Source: Candidatus Saccharimonadota bacterium
GTDB lineage: Bacteria; Patescibacteriota; Saccharimonadia; Saccharimonadales; Saccharimonadaceae
Assembly (NCBI GenBank): GCA_030523715.1
Contig: JAUNHY010000007.1
Location: 1-50,976, forward strand
Direction of reading: 5' to 3'
DNA length: 50,976 nucleotides
The notes under the pieces were generated by a model. The model was not told where the DNA came from. It was given only the letters and a program-made list of their open reading frames with translations, and did no database searches. The position numbers and the translations under genes are program-made. This document shows positions 1-8,226 of the stretch, piece by piece. Position 1 is the first letter of the stretch. Every line of letters begins with the position of its first letter.

Positions 1-39
1 CCACCATTTTTGTTGCAATAAAAATGCCCAGGTAGGTTT

Positions 40-789
40 TTATCTACTAATCGTCATTGAGCTGTCGTTTTTGCTAGTCGTAATATTGATAGTAGTATCG
101 GTTACGGAAACCGTGTAGCCATAGTAGTAATCTTGATCGGAATTATAATAGGAGAAATCGTATTCGAATGGCTCCGTAATGTCGTAATACGTAATAAACT
201 GTTCAGTAATATCTTTGACATATTCTGCTTGGAGGCCATTTTCCTCGGCTTTCTTGACGCGGTTTTGGGAGATTTTAATATGCTTGACGGCCTGAAGCTT
301 GAGTAGCTCGTTGAATGTTGGGATATGGCCGTAATCATCCGGGATAGCGCCACTTTCGACATCGAAAGATGACCTGAGTGCATACTCGCTGCTGAAGACT
401 TTCTTCTCGTCTTTTTCATAATATTTTTCGACGCAATCGTCGTAGGCGGCTACCGTTGTTTTAGCGTCTTTGCCGCTAGTAGTAACTGTACAATAGCCTA
501 TATCATCGGCTAAAACCACGACATGAAAGCCGTTTCGTCCTGCGTAAGAAAAACCATTATATGAGTCGTCTGCGTCGACGGAGCTGACCGAAAAATTGTG
601 GTAGCCATATTTTTGGTTTACGTAGCTTAGTGCTATAGACGTGACGGAACTAATTTCGCTATTAGTGACATCTCTTGGTCTATTTTGGCTGAGGGCGAAA
701 AAGATTAAACCATAATACGCGATTGGGATTAAGATAATTACCCCAATAATGATGCCGATAACTTTAAGTGAAGAACTTTTCTTTTCCAT
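40..789 (-). CDS. Membrane-anchored protein of unknown function, 249 aa
   Basis: I do not recognise a family. A short basic N-terminus (MEKKSSSLK) is followed by one hydrophobic segment at about residues 10-32, then a polar, Tyr/Asp-rich region of about 210 residues, so the likely topology is N-in with an extracellular domain. The reading frame is open further upstream to 879, but that extension would overlap the divergent gene starting at 852, and MEKK directly before a membrane segment is a natural start, so I chose 789. The gene is divergent from the GtrII-like gene and ends close to the left edge of the window. Start confidence is moderate; function is unknown. Confidence 0.6.
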   Translation of the reverse strand: MEKKSSSLKVIGIIIGVIILIPIAYYGLIFFALSQNRPRDVTNSEISSVTSIALSYVNQKYGYHNFSVSSVDADDSYNGFSYAGRNGFHVVVLADDIGYCTVTTSGKDAKTTVAAYDDCVEKYYEKDEKKVFSSEYALRSSFDVESGAIPDDYGHIPTFNELLKLQAVKHIKISQNRVKKAEENGLQAEYVKDITEQFITYYDITEPFEYDFSYYNSDQDYYYGYTVSVTDTTINITTSKNDSSMTISR

Positions 790-851
790 AATATAAGTAT
801 TAGCATAATACGGCGATAAAGTCATGGAATAACTCGTAGTATAATTTTGAT

Positions 852-2339
852 ATGGGCGTTTATAAAAAAATAAAGCCATTTTTAAAACCTTTTCTGATTA
901 TTTTAGCGATTTATTGTGTCGCGATGATTGCGATTTGGCGCGCGAATGTTGCGTATATTGACGACAATGGGCGTCTAATAACTGGTAAAGGCTGGACTTC
1001 GGATTTCAATCGTTACTCTTCTTCGTTGCTGTCGTTTCTTTTGTTACAGATGCGCTTTAGTTTGGTAGATATTTCGCCGTGGTCGCAAATTGTAGCGATG
1101 ATTTTTCTAAGCATTGCGACATTAATTGTTGTTTGGCGTTTCGGCGATATAAAAAACAAGGTTCAGTTAATAGCTGGGGCGTTAATTGGTTTAACGCCTT
1201 TTACGCTGGTGTGTTGGTTATATAAATTCGATGCGCCATGTATGGCTTTGGCGCTACTTGCGAGCGTAATTCCATTTATTTTTACGAAGAAGAAAAACCT
1301 AATTAAATTTAGCGTTATTTCTTTGATTTGTCTTTTGGTAACTCTGACGTCTTACCAGGCTTTTTGTGGCGTATATATTGTATTGTTATTAGCTTTACTA
1401 CTGAAAGACATTGTTGAACAGAATAAAGTAGCTGACAACTTAAAGACATTGGGCTGTGGTTTGGGCACCATGATAGCTGCGGCACTGTTTTTTATTTTGA
1501 TTTTGCCGTCACCAGAAGGATATCGTTCTACGGAAATGTTAGCTCTGGCAGAGTTGATTCCAGGCCTATTCCGTAACGTGGGCGCTGTTTTTGCGCGAAT
1601 ATGGGAGGTATTCCCAATTAACTGGTTGACGGCTTTAATGTGTGTTATTGGTTCATATTTGGTTTCTTTATTTGTTTTTTCGAAGCGTAAAGGTGCGCGT
1701 AGGTTATTGGACGTATTGGCCGGTGCATCATTCTTTTGCCTAGCAATTCCGGCATCGTATGGGATTTATTTGCTTTTGGCCGAGGCGCCAACAAACGCAC
1801 GATCGCTCGTTGGTATAGGCTCGGTTTTTGCATTGATGGCGATATTCACGGTTAACAGAATCTCTAGCAAAAAAATACTTCCCAAAATTGCTTTGTGTGT
1901 GCCGGCTTGTGTTTTAGTGTATTTGTTTTTCATTTTTGCTTTTACTACTGGAAACGCACTGGCGGAACAAAGGAAATTTAGCGATTATATTAACGGCGAA
2001 TTGGCTTCCGATTTGACGGATATTTATGAATCTCGTGAAGAATTAGCGAATAAAAAAGTTCAGATTCAGGGCGGTATTGGCTATACTCCGTCCGTAGAGC
2101 ACGTGGCGGATTTGTATCCAATTACTTACGATTTGATTGACGATTTTCAGGTGGGTTTGTCGTATTTATCGTGGGGTTCGTGGGCGCTTAGGTATAATTA
2201 TGGACTCGAATATAACCATCTTGGCTCGCTTGAGTCGGCATGGAATTGCGACGAGATGGAGCAAAAGATGGACGGATATTATTATCGGATTTCGGAAAAA
2301 GACAACAATGTTTGCATAGAAATAAAGGAGGCAAAATGA
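852..2339 (+). CDS. GtrII-like glucosyltransferase, polytopic membrane protein
   Basis: A 495-residue protein with about ten hydrophobic segments and a charged C-terminal region of about 120 residues. Near residues 36-54 it has a YIDDNGR...GW stretch, like the IDD-GR-GW signature of the GtrII/Glucos_trans_II family, which moves glucosyl groups from a lipid carrier onto surface glycans. The start is fixed by a TATAAT at 840-845 ending exactly 6 bases before ATG, implying a leaderless mRNA. Its stop overlaps the next start (ATGA at 2336-2339), so it is co-transcribed and probably translationally coupled with the downstream MBL hydrolase. The acceptor cannot be read from the sequence. Another polytopic glycosyltransferase class is possible. 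Confidence 0.65.
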   Translation: MGVYKKIKPFLKPFLIILAIYCVAMIAIWRANVAYIDDNGRLITGKGWTSDFNRYSSSLLSFLLLQMRFSLVDISPWSQIVAMIFLSIATLIVVWRFGDIKNKVQLIAGALIGLTPFTLVCWLYKFDAPCMALALLASVIPFIFTKKKNLIKFSVISLICLLVTLTSYQAFCGVYIVLLLALLLKDIVEQNKVADNLKTLGCGLGTMIAAALFFILILPSPEGYRSTEMLALAELIPGLFRNVGAVFARIWEVFPINWLTALMCVIGSYLVSLFVFSKRKGARRLLDVLAGASFFCLAIPASYGIYLLLAEAPTNARSLVGIGSVFALMAIFTVNRISSKKILPKIALCVPACVLVYLFFIFAFTTGNALAEQRKFSDYINGELASDLTDIYESREELANKKVQIQGGIGYTPSVEHVADLYPITYDLIDDFQVGLSYLSWGSWALRYNYGLEYNHLGSLESAWNCDEMEQKMDGYYYRISEKDNNVCIEIKEAK

Positions 2340-2965
2340 AAATAACTAAACTCGAACATTCTGGCTTGGTGGTCGAAAATAATGGCGCATTCGTGATTTG
2401 TGATCCTGTAGAGATTGTAGAGACGTTACCTGCTTTAGAAAACGTAAAAGCGGTGGTTATTACGCATAAACATAGTGATCATTTTCAACCCGATGTGCTA
2501 GCGAAGATTCGCGCTAATAATCCGGACGCAAAAATATTTACAACAGAAGAAAATGTGGCAAATATCTCTGGCGCGACGGCGGTAGTGGATGGCGATATTG
2601 TGAACGTCGAAGGTTTTGATTTGCGTTTCTTTGGCGCAAATCATGCGGCAATTTTGCCAGGCGTTATTCCATGTCAGAATATTGGTGTTGTTATAAATGG
2701 TGCTATTGCAAATCCGGGCGATTCTTTTGATTTGCCGCCAGAAAAAGTCGATTTCTTATGTGTGCCGATTTCGGCACCGTGGTGCAAAGTGCCCGAATCG
2801 TTGGAATATTTAAAATCCGTGCGGCCAAAATATGCCATTGCGTTTCACGATGCGATTTTATCAGAGTTTGGCTCGATGATAAGCAATAATTGGCTTAAAT
2901 CTACCAGTGTGGATTTGGGGGTGGATTATAGGGTGCTAAAACCTGGCGAGTCGATGGTGATATAG
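2336..2965 (+). CDS. Metallo-beta-lactamase-fold hydrolase (UlaG/YhfI-like)
   Basis: A 209-residue single-domain protein. The MBL metal motif HxHxDH is present as HKHSDH at residues 44-49, with further candidate ligands in GANHAA, NPGDS and AFHDA. This is the layout of small cytoplasmic MBL-fold hydrolases whose substrates are mostly unknown. The start at 2336 is chosen because AAAGGAGG lies 5 bases upstream and the ATG overlaps the stop of the GtrII-like gene by 4 bases; an upstream in-frame extension exists but runs antisensically through the neighbour's coding end and has no ribosome site. No signal peptide is visible. Family is secure, substrate is not. Confidence 0.85.
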   Translation: MKITKLEHSGLVVENNGAFVICDPVEIVETLPALENVKAVVITHKHSDHFQPDVLAKIRANNPDAKIFTTEENVANISGATAVVDGDIVNVEGFDLRFFGANHAAILPGVIPCQNIGVVINGAIANPGDSFDLPPEKVDFLCVPISAPWCKVPESLEYLKSVRPKYAIAFHDAILSEFGSMISNNWLKSTSVDLGVDYRVLKPGESMVI

Positions 2966-2969
2966 AAAA

Positions 2970-2991
2970 AGCGGCCCCCGAAAGGGCCGCT
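2970..2991. terminator. Bidirectional Rho-independent terminator
   Basis: Perfect 8-bp stem AGCGGCCC / GGGCCGCT around a CCGAAA loop between two convergent genes. A five-T tract follows on the minus strand and a weaker TTTT run on the plus strand, so it mainly serves the gene at 3006-3677. Confidence 0.85.
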
Positions 2992-3005
2992 GATTTTCTG
3001 TCTAC

Positions 3006-3677
3006 TCATTTCATGGCTGCTTCGAGATGCTTTTTGCGGATATCGTCGGTGATGCGCGCAATCTCGTCGGGACCCTTAGCGAATCCAGGAACGGCCCAAG
3101 AGCCCCACAGCTCGCAAATGGTGCTGTGATTGGGTTTGGCGTCCAGGAAGGTAATCGCATGGAAGGTCGGCTGCCAGCCACAGAAGATAAAGTAGAGCCT
3201 TGCGCGCTCCCATTGCCCCGCCGACATGATGACGTGGAGCTGAGAGTATTGGTCGCCGCCGTCAGCGAATTTTTCGGCCGCCATACGGTCTTCGTCGTTG
3301 CCGCTGAATACGACCGGGATGGTCGTGATGGCTTCGGCATTGACGCCGTGGTCGATCAGCCATTTGGTGCCAGCCTCGGCCAGCGAGATGGTCTTGTGGC
3401 CTTCATGGACGCCGCCGAAGGTCATAAACTCAACGATGAGTCCCTGAGCTTCGAGCTCGGCTTTGACGGACATGGCCTTCTGGAGACGCTGGGCGTACTC
3501 GGGGCCAGGCGTGCCGTCGGCGTTCAGCGGATGCTGTGCCTTGATGGCGATGATGGCCTTCTTGCCACCGTGCTGCAGGCGAGCCAGGGTATTGATGCGA
3601 GCTTGCTCCTCGAGCACGGCCCACTGATAGACCTCGTCGGTCATCCATTCCTGACGCACTACTTTTGCTTCTTTCAT
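3006..3677 (-). CDS. DUF218/YdcF-like protein, 223 aa
   Basis: The best family hint is DUF218 (YdcF/SanA-like): a central EAGTKWLIDHGV segment, a following SGNDEDR stretch, then MSAGQWERAR-YFIFCGWQP, similar in order to the GA--GG, S--T-EN and T--H--RA--F---G blocks of that family. The match is partial and there is no N-terminal membrane anchor. The gene stands alone: a full -35/-10 promoter at 3749-3777, a hairpin-bearing 5' leader, a strong Shine-Dalgarno GAGGAGGGG before ATG, and a terminator at 2970-2991. It is visibly GC-richer than its neighbours (35 G/C in the 60 bases of 3541-3600, against 26 in 2701-2760), which suggests either strong codon selection or a different origin. Confidence 0.5.
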   Translation of the reverse strand: MKEAKVVRQEWMTDEVYQWAVLEEQARINTLARLQHGGKKAIIAIKAQHPLNADGTPGPEYAQRLQKAMSVKAELEAQGLIVEFMTFGGVHEGHKTISLAEAGTKWLIDHGVNAEAITTIPVVFSGNDEDRMAAEKFADGGDQYSQLHVIMSAGQWERARLYFIFCGWQPTFHAITFLDAKPNHSTICELWGSWAVPGFAKGPDEIARITDDIRKKHLEAAMK

Positions 3678-3717
3678 AATCTATCCCCTCCTCAGATTAT
3701 TGAGTAGATTTCTCAAG

Positions 3718-3747
3718 GTACTATGCTTATGTTTATAAGCATAGTAC
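3718..3747. promoter_or_regulatory. 13-bp perfect inverted repeat in the leader of the 3006-3677 gene
   Basis: GTACTATGCTTAT and its exact complement ATAAGCATAGTAC flank a GTTT loop. It begins at the predicted transcription start of the minus-strand promoter, so it could be a repressor operator or a 5' mRNA-stabilising hairpin. Which one cannot be told from sequence. Confidence 0.6.
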
Positions 3748-3748
3748 T

Positions 3749-3777
3749 ATTATAGCACACTTTACTTAAAAAGTCAA
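3749..3777 (-). promoter_or_regulatory. Sigma70-type promoter of the DUF218-like gene
   Basis: On the minus strand: -35 TTGACT (3777-3772), 17-bp spacer, extended -10 TGCTATAAT (hexamer 3754-3749). The core matches those at 14469, 24311 and 47484. It interlocks with the plus-strand promoter at 3761-3790. Confidence 0.85.
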
Positions 3778-3790
3778 TATGCTCTATAAT
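3761..3790 (+). promoter_or_regulatory. Promoter of the nucleotidyltransferase gene
   Basis: TATAAT at 3785-3790 with a TTTACT -35 at 3761-3766 (18-bp spacer). The minus-strand -35 (3772-3777) lies inside this spacer, so RNA polymerase probably cannot occupy both promoters at once. Confidence 0.65.
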
Positions 3791-3816
3791 GGGACCAGAC
3801 TCTAAAAAAGGAAAAC

Positions 3817-4725
3817 ATGCAGAAAACTACTCTTGTAATTATGGCGGCGGGCATCGGGTCAAGATTTGGCCAAGGTATTAAACAGCTAACGGCGGTAGGT
3901 CCGAGTGGTGAGATTATTGTGGATTATTCTGTACATGACGCAATAGAAGCTGGTTTTAATAAGATTATTTTTGTGATTCGCCACGATATTCTGAAAGATT
4001 TTGAAGACGTAATTGGTAAACGAATTCGAAAAGTTTGTGATGTGGAATATGCTTTTCAGGAGCTAGATGATATTCCGAGCGATTTTGATATTCCGGCTGA
4101 TCGCGTAAAACCTTGGGGTACGGGTCAAGCGGTATTGGCTTGCAAAGGTCTGATTCATGAGCCGTTTGCCGTGATTAATGCAGATGATTATTATGGTAAA
4201 GAAGCCTTTGTGAAGGTGCACGATTTTCTAGTTGAGCATGCTAATGACAAGGCGCAATACTGTATGCCTGGTTTTGTGCTTAAAAATACACTTTCTGAAG
4301 AAGGTGGTGTATCGCGTGGGATTTGCCAGGTAAATACGAGCGATCATCTTACGGAGATTATTGAAACGCATAACATTGTTGCGAAGACGGATGATGTGGC
4401 CATTTCGGAAGATGATGGGCGCGAGATTCCGATGGCGTCTTTGGCATCAATGAATATGTGGGGTGTTACGCCAGATTATTTGGATATTCTCGACAATGGT
4501 TTTTACGATTTTCTCGGTCAAATAAAAGACGGAGACATCAAGGCAGAATACTTATTGCCGATTATTATGGGTGATTTATTAAAGAAGCAAAAAGTCGAAA
4601 TTACCGTGTTGCCGACAAACGACAAATGGTTTGGTATTACCTATGCGGCCGATAAACCAAAAGTTATTTCTGAGTTTTATAAATTAGTTAACGAAGGTGT
4701 ATACGAGACGCCGTTAAACGGCTAA
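3817..4725 (+). CDS. NDP-sugar pyrophosphorylase-type nucleotidyltransferase
   Basis: A 302-residue protein with the N-terminal nucleotide-binding signature MAAGIGSRFG (residues 9-18), a PWGTGQAV segment, and an INADDYYG metal-binding aspartate motif, as in GT-A-fold sugar-1-phosphate nucleotidyltransferases. These enzymes make NDP-sugars for glycan synthesis. The C-terminal half is family-typical but does not reveal the sugar or nucleotide. A TATAAT lies at 3785-3790 and a weak A/G-rich ribosome site precedes ATG. The 3' end overlaps the convergent histidine phosphatase by 4 bases. The GtrII-like transferase nearby makes a role in surface glycans plausible. Confidence 0.8.
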   Translation: MQKTTLVIMAAGIGSRFGQGIKQLTAVGPSGEIIVDYSVHDAIEAGFNKIIFVIRHDILKDFEDVIGKRIRKVCDVEYAFQELDDIPSDFDIPADRVKPWGTGQAVLACKGLIHEPFAVINADDYYGKEAFVKVHDFLVEHANDKAQYCMPGFVLKNTLSEEGGVSRGICQVNTSDHLTEIIETHNIVAKTDDVAISEDDGREIPMASLASMNMWGVTPDYLDILDNGFYDFLGQIKDGDIKAEYLLPIIMGDLLKKQKVEITVLPTNDKWFGITYAADKPKVISEFYKLVNEGVYETPLNG

Positions 4726-5267
4726 ATTTCGTGTTCGTAGATTTCGCAGTTTTGCATATGCCAACTCCAGAAATCTAAATCATCATCGTAGCCTTCGATG
4801 GCAAAATGAAGGCATTTGAGCATAGTGCCATGGCCGACGATAAGAATTGTATCGTCGGTTTTATGTTTCGCCTTAATCATAGTAAGGAATTTGTCGGCGC
4901 GAGCGAGCACATCTTTGACCGGCTCGACGCCGTCGGCTCCTGTGTTTAGTTTTAGATCGCCAATATCCAGGCCGTTTTTGCGCAATTCCTTGCCGTGCTT
5001 ACCTTCATTGTCGCCAAAACTGCGTTCAAGTAGTAGCTCATCATATACGATTTCAACTTTGTGGCCTTCCGTGATAATTTCGGCGGTTTTACGGGCACGG
5101 GCAAGTGGCGAGGCATAGCAGTAATCGAAATGATACGCCTTGAGCTTGTCGCGTAATTCTTGGGCCTGCTGGATGCCAGTGAGATTGAGCGGGATATTCT
5201 TGCGTCCTTGTGCTATTCCCTGTTGGTTCCAGCTAGTTTGGCCGTGACGGACTAAGTACAATTTCAT
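4722..5267 (-). CDS. Histidine phosphatase family protein (phosphoglycerate mutase-like)
   Basis: A 181-residue protein with the phosphohistidine signature LVRHGQT at the N-terminus (His8), an SPLARARKTAE segment, an acidic EGKHGKE region, and the second catalytic histidine in LIVGHGTM. Members are broad phosphomonoesterases or cofactor-dependent mutases; at this length and lacking mutase-specific features it is more likely a phosphatase. It is the last gene of a minus-strand operon. Its ATG overlaps the stop of the upstream pyrophosphatase by 4 bases, and its own stop overlaps the convergent gene. Confidence 0.85.
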   Translation of the reverse strand: MKLYLVRHGQTSWNQQGIAQGRKNIPLNLTGIQQAQELRDKLKAYHFDYCYASPLARARKTAEIITEGHKVEIVYDELLLERSFGDNEGKHGKELRKNGLDIGDLKLNTGADGVEPVKDVLARADKFLTMIKAKHKTDDTILIVGHGTMLKCLHFAIEGYDDDLDFWSWHMQNCEIYEHEI

Positions 5268-5596
5268 CGGATAATCTCATGTTTAAAGAATCGTTCTTGA
5301 AATTCGGTAAGCGCATTTATGGCATCGTCGGAATAATTTTTGCCTTCCGGAACTAATATGAGTTTATCGTCATCATCGTCGGTGCGATGAATGATAGCAA
5401 TGCATTTGCCGGTAAACTCTTCTACTGGTTCAAATACTCCTAAAATATAGCAATCCAATTCCTCGCCGTCGCCGCTTGTGGTGTTTGGAATGTAACCGTA
5501 ATTAACTGGATAAATAAAACCATGCTTTGGATGTTTGCTGCCAAATGGCCGATCGATTTTTGCGGTTAGGGTTTGATTTAAATATTTTTGATTCAT
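5264..5596 (-). CDS. Inorganic pyrophosphatase family protein, short form
   Basis: A 110-residue protein with the core of soluble inorganic pyrophosphatases: an IDRPFGSKHP start, YPVNYGYIPNT, and GDGEELDCYILG, which holds the acidic metal-binding residues. It is shorter than the usual 170-residue family I enzyme and resembles the short single-domain homologues known in Firmicutes. Likely role: hydrolysis of pyrophosphate or a related phosphoanhydride. It overlaps both operon neighbours by 4 bases, next to a phosphatase, which suggests a phosphate-metabolism pair. Confidence 0.8.
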   Translation of the reverse strand: MNQKYLNQTLTAKIDRPFGSKHPKHGFIYPVNYGYIPNTTSGDGEELDCYILGVFEPVEEFTGKCIAIIHRTDDDDDKLILVPEGKNYSDDAINALTEFQERFFKHEIIR

Positions 5597-6297
5597 TTAT
5601 TCTCCACTGGTACTGCGTTTTCATAAATTGTATGCAGGAATTCGTCGGTAAAACGAGTGTCGCAGTAACGTTCAATAAAATTGCGTGGTTCGATGCCGTG
5701 TCGACGGAGATTCTGCCGATATACGGCAACGCACGAAATTATAATATCAAAGATTAGGAAGATTGCGAGTATCTTGAAGAAGATGTCGCCGATTTTGTGG
5801 GGGATTTTGCGATAAATCTTGAGTAAGAGCGGAAAAATTACATAGATAAAGAGTAGAAATAGTGCGCCCCAAACAAACATATATGGAACCGTGGTTTTGC
5901 CGCCGATATTTAGTGGCTTGTCGGAATAATCCCAGGAGCGCGTGCCGAATATTTTCTCCTGCGCAACGGCCATAATGTATTCAAGTACGCCGCCGATGAA
6001 GAATCCGTAGACAAAATAGTCGTACCACTTTTTGCTGCGCCAACGACATATCAGTAAGAAGATAAGCAAAGCGCCTGTGCCGTAGATTGGGCTGAGCGGT
6101 CCATAAACTAGCCCGGCGCGCGGTAACCAAATGAGCTTGCCGTTATCTAAATAAATACAGATGAGCATGAAGATTTGCTCGTAGAGTGTGCCAAAAATCG
6201 AGCCGACTGTAAAAATAAGAACCGCTAAATTGAAATAATCGCGACGGCGTTCTACTTCAAAGAGCCGTTTATTTTGCTTTACTTTTTCTTTGCTCAT
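5593..6297 (-). CDS. DUF1113 / CmpB-like membrane protein
   Basis: A 234-residue protein with about six membrane segments. The motifs GLVYGPLSPIYGTGA and GGVLEYI, followed by WDYSDKPLNIGGK, are characteristic of the PF06541 putative ABC-transporter permease family (DUF1113). Function is not established. I chose MSKEKVK at 6297; a longer in-frame start at 6345 would overlap the upstream gene by 77 bases. Neither start has a clear ribosome site. A related protein lies at the right edge of the window (50335-50976). It sits between the TM2 protein and the pyrophosphatase in one operon. Confidence 0.75.
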   Translation of the reverse strand: MSKEKVKQNKRLFEVERRRDYFNLAVLIFTVGSIFGTLYEQIFMLICIYLDNGKLIWLPRAGLVYGPLSPIYGTGALLIFLLICRWRSKKWYDYFVYGFFIGGVLEYIMAVAQEKIFGTRSWDYSDKPLNIGGKTTVPYMFVWGALFLLFIYVIFPLLLKIYRKIPHKIGDIFFKILAIFLIFDIIISCVAVYRQNLRRHGIEPRNFIERYCDTRFTDEFLHTIYENAVPVENK

Positions 6298-6913
6298 TTT
6301 TTGCGAATAGATAGTTAATAACTTCAATAATCGCAATAAGCTCATTTGCGATTAAGACGGCGACGCCGACGATGAATAATATCGACATGTAGCCATTGTA
6401 TTCTGCCGTATGGGTTAGTGAATTGGTCTGACTAACGGCGAGAAATGCGATGGAAATAATTAGCATAATAATATGCGTATTGGCGTATTTGACGCGCTCG
6501 ATGAAATAGTCATGGATGCCCGTCCATCCCAATAGTATGGCGTTGAGTATGAAGCGTCTTTGGCTAATCTTTTGATCTGGGTATTTGCGCGTGCGGAAAT
6601 ATGAAATAATATCATAAATCCACCAAGCGATGTTCGCTACTAGTATTATTGTGGCGATGGTGTTTAGTGTGTAATATAGCGTGGTGCTAGCCGCGTTCAT
6701 GCTGGGGACATAGAGGTTGTCGATTAATTCATAGCTGAATAGATTTATACGTAATTGAGCACGAATATTGGCGAAGTAGTTGATGGTTAAGAGGAAAGAA
6801 ATAAGGCGAATGGCACCGCGTTCATGCTCGCCAAGATAGAAATTCCGTAAACCAAAAAGCCCAAATAAAATAGTATAAATCCCGACTGCAAATTGGTTAG
6901 TTTTCGTTTTCAT
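6269..6913 (-). CDS. Membrane protein with two TM2-like repeats
   Basis: A 214-residue polytopic protein. The N-terminal segment ILFGLFGLRNFYLGE is a TM2-domain signature (hydrophobic, GLFG, aromatic-YLG), and a second, weaker copy appears as NAILLGWTGIHDYFIER at about residues 127-143, suggesting an internal duplication. TM2 proteins are small two-helix membrane proteins without a fixed biochemical role. It is the first gene of the operon down to 4722; a TATAAT on the minus strand lies about 21 bases upstream of ATG. It overlaps the DUF1113 start by 29 bases. Confidence 0.65.
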   Translation of the reverse strand: MKTKTNQFAVGIYTILFGLFGLRNFYLGEHERGAIRLISFLLTINYFANIRAQLRINLFSYELIDNLYVPSMNAASTTLYYTLNTIATIILVANIAWWIYDIISYFRTRKYPDQKISQRRFILNAILLGWTGIHDYFIERVKYANTHIIMLIISIAFLAVSQTNSLTHTAEYNGYMSILFIVGVAVLIANELIAIIEVINYLFAKNEQRKSKAK

Positions 6914-6978
6914 AATTGGCTTAAGTTTAAGTAAATTATATCATTTTAGGCCTTGATTATCGTATAATTAGCTTAGGT

Positions 6979-8226
6979 ATGAAGGTATTCAAATTCCTGG
7001 GGAGGATGATTTGGGTAATAATTGCAATTATTGCTGTTGCAGTGGTTACCTGTGTACTATTGGTTTCAATTTTTGGAACCAATATCAAAACCATCAAGGG
7101 CGAGGAGAATACGGAGCAAGTTGCTCCGCCTGAGCCTGAAATTACCGGCGCCGAGATGCGCGTGCTGTTTGCTGGGACGACCTTTTGGGGTCGTCGCACC
7201 AATACTGATGCGCGTGCCTCGGAGCTGGGGGTAAAATACCCTTTTTCGCAACTCGATACGCTTGATCGTAAGAATTATGATGCTTGGATTGGTGGCTTGG
7301 AATGCCCAGTGACTGATAATGGGCATAATAAGGCAGAAGAAGAAAATATTTTTAAGTTTAATTGCGACCCCGACTATCTACCTGAGGCGGCTAAGTATTT
7401 TACGGCTTTTTTGTTAGGTAATAATCATGCTGGCAACCAAGGTAAAGCTGGCCTAGAAACCACCCGTAATTATTTGAAACAGAATGGAATTCAGTATTTT
7501 GGCACGCCAAAACGTACCGCAAACGATACGCGTGATCCAGAATATGCAAATGATGATCCGGCCATAAATAACTGCGGAATCGTCGTCTTGCCTGTGCGGA
7601 TTAGCCTAGATAACGGAACGACTGATAAGTATCAGATTCCATTTGGGTTTTGTAGCGCACACGGCGTTTATGGTGTTCCTGGCGAAGACTATTTGCAAAA
7701 TATGAAGACTTTTGCGCAATACGTTCCAACGATAGCGATGCCGCATATGGGCGCTGAATATAAAACATCCCATGACACGATTCGTCAAAATTTATATCGT
7801 AAAATGATAGATTATGGCGTAGAATCTGTGATTGCAGATCATCCGCATTGGCTGCAAGATTCGGAAGCGTATAAGGATAAGTTGATTGTTTATTCGATGG
7901 GCAACTTTATGTTCGATCAGACTTTTAATAATGAGGTTGTGCGTTCGGCGGCAATCGAGGCAAATGCCGTAATAAACATTACGAATGCTCAATTAGAGGA
8001 CTGGAATGCGCTTGGCGAAAAATGCCTTGAGAGTAATGGTGGCTGCTTTGATGATATAGTAGGGGCTGGTTTGCCTAAACTGTCAATAACCTGGACTTAT
8101 GATTATCATGGTACAACATCGGCCGGTAACCGAATTACGCGCTTGGCGCCAGAAAATGAGCAGGTGGCGATTGGCCAACGTTTAAATTGGGGCGCAATTC
8201 CTGCCTCGTTAAAGATAAGTAAATAA
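6979..8226 (+). CDS. CapA-family protein, membrane-anchored (PGA_cap domain)
   Basis: A 415-residue protein with one N-terminal membrane segment (about residues 8-30) and an extracellular domain. The domain has the CapA/PGA_cap phosphoesterase blocks in order: LFAGTTFWG, an ECP motif (GGLECPV), LLGNNHAGNQG, MPHMGAEY, VIADHPHW and VYSMGNFMFDQ. CapA-family proteins act in poly-gamma-glutamate capsule handling and in other wall or envelope phosphoesterase roles. A TATAAT at 6963-6968 ends 10 bases before ATG, so the leader is at most a few bases. No capB or capC neighbour is seen, so a poly-glutamate role is not supported by context. Confidence 0.8.
   Translation: MKVFKFLGRMIWVIIAIIAVAVVTCVLLVSIFGTNIKTIKGEENTEQVAPPEPEITGAEMRVLFAGTTFWGRRTNTDARASELGVKYPFSQLDTLDRKNYDAWIGGLECPVTDNGHNKAEEENIFKFNCDPDYLPEAAKYFTAFLLGNNHAGNQGKAGLETTRNYLKQNGIQYFGTPKRTANDTRDPEYANDDPAINNCGIVVLPVRISLDNGTTDKYQIPFGFCSAHGVYGVPGEDYLQNMKTFAQYVPTIAMPHMGAEYKTSHDTIRQNLYRKMIDYGVESVIADHPHWLQDSEAYKDKLIVYSMGNFMFDQTFNNEVVRSAAIEANAVINITNAQLEDWNALGEKCLESNGGCFDDIVGAGLPKLSITWTYDYHGTTSAGNRITRLAPENEQVAIGQRLNWGAIPASLKISK

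Noticed and set aside
790-879. N-terminal extension of the first gene to 879
   Set aside because: It would overlap the divergent gene at 852 and its -10 box; the internal ATG at 789 precedes a natural membrane segment.
3027-3707. A 226-codon plus-strand ORF opposite the DUF218-like gene
   Set aside because: It lies antisense to a gene with promoter, ribosome site and terminator, has no ribosome site of its own and no recognisable domain. The high GC of the region makes long antisense frames likely.
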